This document shows, piece after piece, positions 14,632 through 22,887 of a stretch of DNA of 23,541 bases. The notes under the pieces are model-generated. The model did no database searches and was not told the DNA's origin. It saw only the letters and a list, made by a program, of their open reading frames with translations. The translations under genes were made by a program, and so were the position numbers. Where the stretch lies: assembly GCF_963555915.1 (NCBI RefSeq), contig NZ_CAUVXL010000015.1, forward strand, positions 1-23,541, in the 5' to 3' direction. Numbering within the stretch: the first letter of the stretch is position 1; each line of letters begins with the position of its first letter. This DNA is from Protofrankia sp963555915 (GTDB lineage: Bacteria > Actinomycetota > Actinomycetes > Frankiales > Frankiaceae).

Positions 14632-15123
14632 GAGTCCTCCAGCGCAACGGCGGCGACCCTCGCCGGCGGCGCGCTTGTGCAGCAAACCGATGGGAGAAAA
14701 CGATGGAATGGACCGCATCTTATCCATCGCTGTCGATCAGCTATCGAGTTGGTGAATCCGCTGACCCTGGCAGTTTTTGATCTTTCCTCAAGATCGTCTG
14801 TGTCCACATTTCTGTCGTCGCGGGTTGAAAACTCGGTGGCTGCCTGATATTTGTCGGTTGCCATGGTCAGTATTGACCATTATGGCTGTGGTGAGGTGTG
14901 GGATAGCCTCGGGTTACGTCCCGACAATCGGGAACCCGGGCTCCGCGGTTCACGGCCACACAGCGAAGATCGCATAGTTTCAGCTGTGGTGGGTGGATTC
15001 TTGTTCATGTTCTCCCGATAGCACTCCAGTCAGACTTTTGTGATCAGTCGAGCTGGTGGTCCTGCCGTCGGCAACGGCTGGTCTTGGTTGTTGTCCTGGT
15101 GGCGTCGTCGCCTGGAGCATCGG
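14632..15123. other. About 490-bp intergenic region with several small palindromes
   Basis: Upstream of the GDPD gene. It contains a GATCTT-TCCTC-AAGATC hairpin (14779-14795), an 18-bp operator-like palindrome (14863-14880) and a CCCGA-CAA-TCGGG stem (14920-14932). No open frame with family character or a ribosome binding site is visible. It is AT-richer than its neighbours. Confidence 0.5.
14863..14880. promoter_or_regulatory. Palindrome ATGGTCA-N4-TGACCAT
   Basis: Perfect 7-bp arms with a 4-bp centre, typical in size of a dimeric repressor site (TetR or GntR type). It is 232 bp upstream of the GDPD start. No adjacent regulator gene is present. Confidence 0.35.
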
Positions 15124-15160
15124 TCACGTGGTCAGGCTGATTTCACCACGGGGGAGGAGG

Positions 15161-15501
15161 TCACTTCTTGTCCTCCTCGTCCACGATGTCGGCATAGAGC
15201 GACTGGCCCATCGCCGAGCCGAGCCGGCCTTGGCGAGTTCGGTGGTGGCCTCCCGGATGGCGGTGATGGTCGTGTTGCTCTCGATGCTGAGGGAGAGCGG
15301 GTTGACGTCGAGCAACAAGGGGTTTTTGACCGCGAGGTTCGTGAAATCGGACTGCAGCGAGGTGCCGATCGCGACGGCCTCATCCGGGTTGAGGCCCTTG
15401 TTCGGTTCCTCACCGCCGGCGAGTTCGCGCACCAGGTCGACCACGGCCGGGGTCGTCCGGGAGCCCTCGGCATTGGCGATCACTGTGGGCTCGCCTCCCT
15501 C
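15161..15501 (-). pseudogene. dnaK: Mosaic remnant of dnaK (Hsp70)
   Basis: Four pieces of DnaK are joined in order. EGGEPTVIANAEGSRTTP is from the first 40 residues. AVVDLVRELAGGEEPNKGLN and DEAVAIG, then LLLDVNPLSLSIES, are from about 325-395. NTTI is from the following loop. TAIREATTELAKAGSA is from the C-terminal helical lid. A tandem 5-bp duplication (GCCGA twice, 15213-15222 on the plus strand) then shifts the frame; in the restored frame the end reads MGQSLYADIVDEEDKK and stops at 15161, a normal DnaK tail. The start region, most of the ATPase domain and the substrate-binding domain are missing. The first joins keep frame. It cannot be a chaperone. Confidence 0.8.
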
Positions 15502-15633
15502 GGCGGTTGCGGTCGGCCCGTTGCGGGCGGGAGCGCCGTCAGGCGGTAGCCGGCCGAGCACGAGTGGATGGTTGACATACATTTTCTGCCCGAAAACTGG
15601 CACCTCCTGATGTCTTCCTTCCACTCGTCGCAC

Positions 15634-15903
15634 CGAAGGGAATGCGGATCAAGGAGTGGGGTTGCGGTGGATGCGTTGCGAGGCGCGAGGAGGCCCGGGT
15701 AGCGGTGCTCTACGCGGCCCACTCCACTCCTTGATCTACACCCTATTGCCGGGCGCTCCTATCCCCGCTGGGCTTGCGCGGCGCGTGGCAACAGGCGCGG
15801 TCACGGCAATGAGCCGGCTGCGGGCGGTGCTGCCCAAGCCCAAGTCGGTCAACCCCACCGCCCGGCGGGATGTCGAGCAGACCGTTCCGGTCAATTTTTC
15901 CGA
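15634..15903. other. Intergenic region with repeat copy 2 and a coding-like patch
   Basis: Beyond the repeat, the plus strand from ATG 15809 to about 15903 reads MSRLRAVLPKPKSVNPTARR then DVEQTVPVNFSDQ with strongly GC-rich third positions, as in real genes. It has no ribosome binding site and runs into the antisense of the MarR gene, so it may be the remnant of an unknown gene. The family is not recognised. Confidence 0.3.
15647..15756. repeat. Dispersed repeat, copy 2, with an inverted arm
   Basis: GATCAAGGAGTGG (15647-15659) and its exact reverse complement (15724-15736) enclose 64 bp. The right arm lies in a copy of the 43-bp repeat (15714-15756, ending TTGCCGGGCGC). The other two copies lack the second arm. 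Confidence 0.75.
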
Positions 15904-16431
15904 TCAGGTATCCGAGTCCTTCGCGAGCTGGTCCGTGGCAGATTGCCCGGCTTCGGTGCAGCGTCGCAGGAAGTCGACGACGAGGTCGATCTCGTCGTCG
16001 CTGTAGTTCTCAAGGATCCTGTCCAGCGAGCGGTTCATACCGTCGTACAGCCGGAAGATGTCGCGCTGCTTGTCGGGCACACCGCGTATGAGCACGGCAC
16101 GCCGGTCGCTCTCGACCCGGTCGCGCACGATCCAACCGCCCCTCTCGAGGCGGTCGAGAATGCCGGTCATCGTGGCGAGGTGCACACCGACGCGCCGTGC
16201 AAGAGCGCTCGGGCTGATCGGGCCGTGGCGCGTGATGACGTCGAGACAGTCGAAGTCAACATCTTTGATCTCTATCCGCGAGCCCACCCGGTGATTGAGC
16301 ACTGCCAGTTCGATCCGCAGCTCGCGCAGGCTCAGCTTGGCCTCGGCGATCCGCCGGCTCCGGGTTCGTCCTCCCTCGCCAGACGCCGATCCGTCAACAC
16401 CTCGCGCTGTCAAGCCCCCTGACCTCCCCAC
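15904..16431 (-). CDS. MarR-family transcriptional regulator
   Basis: 175 aa from the GTG at 16431; a TTG at 16413 with GGGGAGG upstream would give 169 aa and is an equally good start. After a charged N-terminal stretch comes a helix (LRELRIELAVLNHRVGSRIE) and the winged helix-turn-helix: FDCLDVITRHGPISPSALAR, RVGVHLATMTGILDRLERGG, then the wing RVESDRRAVLIRGV. The C-terminal helices would dimerise. MarR proteins repress a divergent gene and release DNA on binding small aromatic or oxidising ligands. The divergent SDR gene and the palindrome at 16447-16459 between them fit that scheme. Confidence 0.85.
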   Translation of the reverse strand: MGRSGGLTARGVDGSASGEGGRTRSRRIAEAKLSLRELRIELAVLNHRVGSRIEIKDVDFDCLDVITRHGPISPSALARRVGVHLATMTGILDRLERGGWIVRDRVESDRRAVLIRGVPDKQRDIFRLYDGMNRSLDRILENYSDDEIDLVVDFLRRCTEAGQSATDQLAKDSDT

Positions 16432-16446
16432 GTTATGCTATCGTTT

Positions 16447-16459
16447 TCGTATCATACGA
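16447..16459. promoter_or_regulatory. MarR operator candidate TCGTAT-C-ATACGA
   Basis: Perfect 6-bp arms about one base lie in the short divergent region between the MarR and SDR genes, 15 bp from the MarR start. The minus strand reads TATGAT here, a possible -10 hexamer, so binding could shut off the regulator itself. Confidence 0.55.
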
Positions 16460-16512
16460 GATTCGTAGTACTAGATCGCGACCCGCGCCCGAGGGTCAGG
16501 AGGAGCGTAACC

Positions 16513-17208
16513 ATGAGGATCGTCGTCTTCGGGGCCAACGGGTCGACCGGCCGACTGCTGACGGAGCAGGCGCTAACCGCCCGCCACGACGTCGTAGCGG
16601 TGACCAGGCGGCCGGCCGATTTCCCTGTCACGCACGAAGGACTGGACGTCGTGGAGGCAGACGTACATGACGCGCCGGCCGTCGATCGCGCGATCGACGG
16701 GGCACATGTCGTGCTGTCGACGCTCGGTGTGCCCTTCACGCGCAAGCCGATCAGCGTCTACAGCGACGGCGTGCGCACCATCGTCGCCGCGATGGCCAAG
16801 CACGGGATCAAGCGACTGGTCGTGGTCAGCTCGAGTGCCACCGAGCCGCACTACCATGCTGACGGCGGTTTCCTGCTGAACCGAGTCATGCAGCCGTTGC
16901 TCACTGCGACGATTGGCAAGACGACGTACGCGGACATGCGGCTCATGGAGGAACTCGTCCGCGCCAGCGACCTGGAGTGGACGATCATGCGCCCGTCGGG
17001 CCTGTTCGATGCTGTCGGGGTGACGAGGTACGAGCTTCACGAGGATCAGGCGCCGGGCGTATTCACCAGCCGCGCCGACCTCGCCGCGAGCTTGCTCGAG
17101 CAGGCGGGAAATGCCCGGTTCGTGCGTAAGGCGGTCGCAGTGACAACGCTCGAGGGCGCTCCCACACTGTTCCAGATGCTGCGCCGGGAGGCATTCAAGA
17201 GAGGCTGA
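16513..17208 (+). CDS. NAD(P)-binding SDR/NmrA-like oxidoreductase
   Basis: 231 aa from the ATG at 16513 with CAGGAGGAGCG upstream; a frame open from 16435 lacks a ribosome binding site and crosses the operator. The Rossmann motif GANGSTG is at residues 7-13, followed by VVAVTRRPADFP, VVEADVHDAPAVDRAIDGAH, VLSTLG and KRLVVVSSSA. EWTIMRPSGLFD is typical of atypical SDRs that reduce or bind quinones or flavins (NmrA, SDR_a5). Divergent MarR control suggests induction by a reactive or aromatic compound. The gene is intact. Confidence 0.85.
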   Translation: MRIVVFGANGSTGRLLTEQALTARHDVVAVTRRPADFPVTHEGLDVVEADVHDAPAVDRAIDGAHVVLSTLGVPFTRKPISVYSDGVRTIVAAMAKHGIKRLVVVSSSATEPHYHADGGFLLNRVMQPLLTATIGKTTYADMRLMEELVRASDLEWTIMRPSGLFDAVGVTRYELHEDQAPGVFTSRADLAASLLEQAGNARFVRKAVAVTTLEGAPTLFQMLRREAFKRG

Positions 17209-17311
17209 CGTTGGACGGACTGCGGCTCGTCCTGGAGATGATGTTCCCGGGAATGTGCAGGAACCGTGCGAGTTCCTGCACCGTCCACAGGGATTGTTCG
17301 ACAGCAGGCAC
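17195..17311 (-). pseudogene. Remnant of an HTH/excisionase-type DNA-binding gene
   Basis: A 38-codon frame from the GTG at 17311 reads MPAVEQSLWTVQELARFLHI then PGNIIS. The segment LWTVQELARFLHIPGN matches the opening of HTH_17/excisionase helix-turn-helix proteins (LxTVxELAxxLxIPxxTI). The recognition helix and the rest are lost, and the frame ends inside the tail of the SDR gene. Such proteins often come from integrated elements. The match is short, so it is tentative. Confidence 0.4.
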
Positions 17312-17345
17312 CGTTTGGCCAGGTCGAAGGGTGCCACGAGGTCGA

Positions 17346-17388
17346 ACCCCAGCTCCGTTCCTTGATCCACGCTCGTGTTGTCGGGCGC
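17346..17388 (+). repeat. Dispersed intergenic repeat, copy 3
   Basis: Same orientation as copy 1: ACCCCAGC, TTCCTTGATCCACG and TTGTCGGGCGC. It lies between the convergent SDR and LLM oxidoreductase genes, immediately upstream of the HTH remnant. Confidence 0.8.
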
Positions 17389-17398
17389 GCGTACTCGT

Positions 17399-18283
17399 CT
17401 AGTGGATCAGTGCGGCGAGTTCGCCCCATTCCCGACGGGGGAGTGTTGTCGGGTCGGCGGTCAGGACCTGGAGGGCGACGTGGTCCGCGCCGGCATCGAG
17501 GTGGTCTTTGACTCTGCGGTGGATGTCGTCGAGGGTGCCCCAGGCGACGAGGGCGTCGATGAGGCGGTCGCTGCCCTGGCCGGCGAGGTCGTCGTCGGTG
17601 AAGCCGTGTCGGCGCAGGTTGTTGGCGTAGTTGGGGAGGCGGATGACGCGGCTGACGTTGGCGCGGGCGATGCGGCGGGCATCGCCGGGGTCGGTGACGA
17701 GGACGACTTTCTGTTCGGGGATCAGAAGGGGTCCTTCTCCGAGGTGGCGGCGGGAGAATTCCGTGTGTTCGACGGGAACGGTGTAGGTGTGTGTGCCGCC
17801 GGTGAGTTCGGCGGCGAGCCTGAGCATCTTCGGTCCGAGGGCCGCGAGGATGCGGTGCAGACCGGTGGCGGGTGGGGCGCCGTAGTAGGGGGCGGCGTCC
17901 ATGGCCGTGAGGTAGTCGCGGGTGACCTGGAGTGGGCTGGCCATCTGGTGGCCGTGGTGGCCGCGGTGGGCGATGGCGGGGGTGTGGCTGACGCCGATAC
18001 CGAGCAGGAAACGGTCGGGAAATCCTTCGGTCAGGGTGCGCTGGGCGTTGACCATGGCGGTCGCATCGCGGGCCCACAGGTTCGCGATCCCGGTGGCGAC
18101 GACCATGCGCCGGCTGGCGGCGAGTAGCAGCGCCGCGTGGCTCATGATCTCCTTGCCCGTAGCCTCGGGAATCCACAGGGCACCGAACCCGAGCTCGTCG
18201 AGTTCGGCGACCGCGTCCTGCGCGGCGGACAGCGGTTGTGTATCCAGGGCGATCGACCAGATGCCGACCCGTCCGATGTCCAT
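17399..18283 (-). CDS. LLM-class F420-dependent oxidoreductase
   Basis: 294 aa from the ATG at 18283 with GAGGGG upstream; an in-frame extension to 18490 overlaps a CYTH remnant in another frame and is not coding. The TIM-barrel signature of luciferase-like monooxygenases is present: MDIGRVGIWSIALDTQPLSA, AVAELDELGFGALWIPEATG, VATGIANLWARDATAMVNAQ, DRFLLGIGVSHTPAIAHRGH and ILAALGPKMLRLAAELTGG. It resembles TIGR03620-type actinomycete proteins that use F420 for hydride transfer. The substrate is unknown. The gene is intact. Confidence 0.85.
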   Translation of the reverse strand: MDIGRVGIWSIALDTQPLSAAQDAVAELDELGFGALWIPEATGKEIMSHAALLLAASRRMVVATGIANLWARDATAMVNAQRTLTEGFPDRFLLGIGVSHTPAIAHRGHHGHQMASPLQVTRDYLTAMDAAPYYGAPPATGLHRILAALGPKMLRLAAELTGGTHTYTVPVEHTEFSRRHLGEGPLLIPEQKVVLVTDPGDARRIARANVSRVIRLPNYANNLRRHGFTDDDLAGQGSDRLIDALVAWGTLDDIHRRVKDHLDAGADHVALQVLTADPTTLPRREWGELAALIH

Positions 18284-18404
18284 GTTAATCCCCTCGTGGC
18301 TATGCGGGCCTGATGGCGTCGACGCACGTGACGTCGGTGTCAGTGTGCCGCGGAAAGCTTCACCCGGAAGCACGCCTGGATCTCCCGTGGGAACCGCGTC
18401 CGGA

Positions 18405-18470
18405 AGTTCGGAGGCGGTGGAAGGAAACGCCGATCTTGCTGTCACCGAAGGAGTAATCGACCGGGTCGGG
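18405..18470 (-). pseudogene. Internal fragment of a CYTH (CyaB-like) gene
   Basis: 22 codons read PDPVDYSFGDSKIGVSFHRL then RT, matching residues about 39-59 of the full CYTH gene at 21786-22331 (DRWTFADSRLGVSFPRLRT) and the usual actinomycete CYTH motif. Neighbouring codons on both sides show no CYTH character. It is a short relic of a second copy, not a recent duplicate, as the residues differ. Confidence 0.5.
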
Positions 18471-18559
18471 CTGTGCTCCGCGGAACGCAACCCGGAGCGC
18501 TCCGCAGGTAACGTGCGCGATCCGTGCAGCCAGATTGCCTGATCGGGATTGACGCCTGG

Positions 18560-18976
18560 TCACTGGAATGGTGTGTTCTGCTTCCGGGCAGTCGGGGTCA
18601 AGCGGTACCGCGTGTCGCGGTGGCCGTGCCCGGCAACCGTGGATTCCACCAGCCCCTCTTGCTTAAGACGCCCAAGCCAATGTTCAGCGGTTTTTGGATT
18701 TATATCGGGCACCGGTTCATGGTCGAAGCGCGGCTGGCCGCGTTCAGCGGTGAGTTGTTGCACCTCTTCGCTCGTGAGTCGACGGTCGCTCTCCCCTACG
18801 CGGAGGTACGAGCCATGTTCCATACCTTTGTTGCGCACGTAGCACGGTTTCTGATTGCGGGGGAGCTCTTCCACCTCGGCGGCGATCAATGTCACCCCCT
18901 CGTGGTCGATGAGAGAGATCGCAGGCCGCAGCGCCGGGACCATCTGCTCAGCGGCCGACGCGCGTGCCACCGACAC
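18560..18976 (-). pseudogene. Internally deleted AlbA_2/RecG-like ATP-binding regulator
   Basis: A 138-codon frame from a GTG with AGGAGAG upstream. The first part follows the AlbA_2 (Schlafen-like) family: EGVTLIAAEVEELPRNQKPC, YVRNKGMEHGSYLRVGESDR, RLTSEEVQQLTAERGQPRFD and HEPVP. It then passes directly to INPKTAEHWLGRLKQEGLVE and RDTRYRLT, which looks like the C-terminal winged helix. Family members have about 400 or more residues with a long middle region and an N-terminal part ahead of EGVTL. Both are missing here. It is probably not functional, although the short frame could still be translated. Confidence 0.6.
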
Positions 18977-19105
18977 GTCAGGCTCTCCTGCGCGATTTCA
19001 TCCATATCCCGCAACGTACGAGCACCAGCGACTTCGTCCTCAAATGTCACCTCACGTTGGTCCCGGTCCGGCAGCCGGACCCGACGGGTAGGGCGGCGCA
19101 CGTCC

Positions 19106-20734
<1,629 letters not shown>

Positions 20735-21785
20735 CCGCTGCTCCCCGTGGTGCGATGTCTGCAACTGATCCGTACCGGAGCATACTGGGGCCTTTGAAGG
20801 TGACCGTGACCGACTGGTTCTCCGCTGCTCGCCCGCGCTTCTCGGGAGTCTGCGGGCCGGCCGGCAAATATGATCACACAGTTCGGCGGCCGGCTCGCTG
20901 GAGAGCGCCGGTGCGTGACGGGGCCTGGCCGGATAGTTCCACCGGGTGCTGGCTGAAGCGGGACCACCGGAAATCCGGGATATCTGCGCCGACACGCCTG
21001 AAATGTCTTCAGCGGAGTCGGCAGGTCCCATCTCGGCCGGTTCTGTTTCCGTCGCTTCTGTATTATCGCTTCCATCGCCGGGCGGACGAGCCTCCGAAAG
21101 ACCTTGCGAATCGTGATGAATGCGTCGCGAATTTCGATCGTGGCCGTGGTGCGGGACCCGTTGATATCAGCTATATCTCCCGGGTTACCGGTCCATGGGC
21201 TCGATCAGGTGGGTTCGATCAGGTGGGCGCGGGGACCTCGTCGCACGAGGGTGATCTGGCAAGGCCGGTTTCGGGAAGGGAGCCGGACTTGCCCGAACTC
21301 ACCAGATCGAGCACCATCCGGATGTCGGTGGCTTCGCTCTCGTGACCGACGGGTGCTCGGCTTCGACCCGGCCGCGGAGGCGGTTGGGTCGCTGATCCGG
21401 TGGCGGTAGCGGAGTTTTCGCTCACCGCTCGCGTGCAACATGTTTGTGACGTGGCGCTCCGTCGCAACCGGCGTGGGATGACGGGAGCCGACGACGACGG
21501 ATGGAGCGGGCGCCCGAGGATGGAAGCGAGTGGCTCTCGAACCAATGCGCCGCTGCCGGATGGAAGGGTGGAACGTGTGCTGACTGTTGCTGGTTGTCAG
21601 CTGAGGGTTGATGTCGCGTGGCTCGGCTCAGATGCGCGCCAGAAAGATGTGGTCATGCCCACTCCGTTGGCGTCCAACGTCCATCCGGCTCTATAGCTTT
21701 GGCGGTGGGTGTCACTTCTGGTCGTTCGGTTATGTGCCAGGCTGTCGCGTCGGGGGATGGCGGGACAGACGATGGGGAGGCTTGT
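20735..21785. other. About 1.05-kb region without a convincing gene
   Basis: Divergent space between the beta-helix and CYTH genes. The open frames of 100-200 codons have no family motif, no ribosome binding site and no consistent third-position bias. It contains a palindrome GATAT-CAGCT-ATATC (21163-21177) and a 13-bp direct repeat TCGATCAGGTGGG (21201-21213, 21215-21227), either of which may belong to a promoter. Confidence 0.5.
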
Positions 21786-22331
21786 GTGCGCGAGGTTAAG
21801 GTCAAGTTCCATGTGAGAGACAGGGAGGCGCTCCTCCTGACCCTCAAGGCGCGAGGGATCGACCTGGGCGAGCCGTTCTTTCAGGATGACCAGGCGTACG
21901 CTCCCGATCGCTGGACGTTCGCCGACAGCCGGCTGGGCGTCTCCTTCCCACGGCTTCGTACGATAAACAACCGTCATTTTTTCGCGCTGCGGCGGCCGAC
22001 TGTTAATGCGCAGGCATGTGATGCATACGAGACTGAGGTTGCTGATCGTGACCAGATGCATCAGGCGATCCTGAACATGGGTTTCTGCCCGACGGTGCGA
22101 GTGGCCAAGACACGGCGAACGGCACGGGTGGGAGACGTATCACTCTGCGTCGATGAACTGGACGGTCTGGGTATGTTTCTGGAGCTCGACTGTCCGGTAC
22201 CCGCGCATGAGTCGGTGGTTGTCGTCCAGGAGGCGTTGAATGCATTCGTGACTTCCCTGTGCGTTGATGTGACGCGTACGGAGGAGACGTGTGACGCGCT
22301 GGTGCGAACGGCGCAGCTGCGGGCAGCCTGA
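21786..22331 (+). CDS. CYTH-domain protein (class IV adenylate cyclase/triphosphatase-like)
   Basis: 181 aa from the GTG at 21786 with GGGGAGG about 5 bases upstream; the longer open frame to 21618 has no such site. The beta-barrel tunnel fold is recognisable: MREVKVKFHVRDREALLLTL, EPFFQDDQAYAPDRWTFADS, RLGVSFPRLRTINNRHFFAL, ETEVADRDQMHQAILNMGF, RVAKTRRTARVGDVSLCVDE and GMFLELDCPVP. CYTH proteins bind triphosphate substrates with divalent metal inside the tunnel. The ExExK signature here is E3-V-K5-V-K7, so the second acidic residue is replaced by lysine, which may alter metal binding. A remnant of a second copy lies at 18405-18470. Confidence 0.8.
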   Translation: MREVKVKFHVRDREALLLTLKARGIDLGEPFFQDDQAYAPDRWTFADSRLGVSFPRLRTINNRHFFALRRPTVNAQACDAYETEVADRDQMHQAILNMGFCPTVRVAKTRRTARVGDVSLCVDELDGLGMFLELDCPVPAHESVVVVQEALNAFVTSLCVDVTRTEETCDALVRTAQLRAA

Positions 22332-22887
22332 GTGCTTCACGGTGGACCTGTTCGGTATCGACCTGGTTTATCCTGATTAGTCTGTACCGGTTTAGTCTGT
22401 ACCGGTTTAGTCTGTACAGAGTTGGTCCCTGTGCTGCTGGTCTGTGGTGTTGGCCTGTGTGGCGTTGTCCTGGGGCGGGGTCGGTCGGGTGGAATTCACC
22501 CTGAGGGCGTAAGCACAGTAGCTTCCGCCGGGTTGTGCCTGCGTTGTTCCATCTCCGGTGCATAAACTGCTCGTTGAGCAGGTGAGGCGCCGAGTTCGGG
22601 CGCACGCAACTACAGACGGGCGGGCTCCAGCACATGTCGCGACGCCGGGTCCGACTGGGTGGGCTCGTGGTGGACGGGCTCGTGGTCGACCGACGGGGCA
22701 TCCCGTGGTCTGGTCGAGCTGGCTGGTCCGCATCCGGTCCGTCGCCGGCGGTACAGCGAAATACATTCGAGAGTCGCTCCCAGGCATGACCGGGACAGCT
22801 GCCTGCGCGGTATCGGTGTCGGCGGGTCCCGCTTCCGGGCGTGCCGCGTCATTCGGCTACTTTGTCCGTTACACGAGCCGTGCCGGG
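22332..22887. other. Intergenic region without a convincing gene
   Basis: It holds the 15-bp tandem repeat at 22376-22420 and a CTGCTC-GTT-GAGCAG hairpin (22567-22581). Open frames on both strands are Arg/Pro/Thr-rich with no family motif or ribosome binding site. Confidence 0.5.
22376..22420. repeat. 15-bp tandem repeat, three units
   Basis: ATTAGTCTGTACCGG, TTTAGTCTGTACCGG and TTTAGTCTGTACAGA are in perfect 15-bp phase, 45 bp beyond the CYTH stop. It is AT-rich relative to the surroundings. Confidence 0.9.

Noticed and set aside
14779..14795. Intrinsic terminator (GATCTT hairpin beside a T run)
   Set aside because: The T run precedes the stem on the plus strand and becomes an A run after it on the minus strand, so it fits neither orientation.
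17375..18127. 250-codon plus-strand frame
   Set aside because: Antisense to the LLM oxidoreductase, with composition typical of a shadow frame.
22376..22420. CRISPR array
   Set aside because: The units are contiguous 15-mers without spacers and no cas gene is present.
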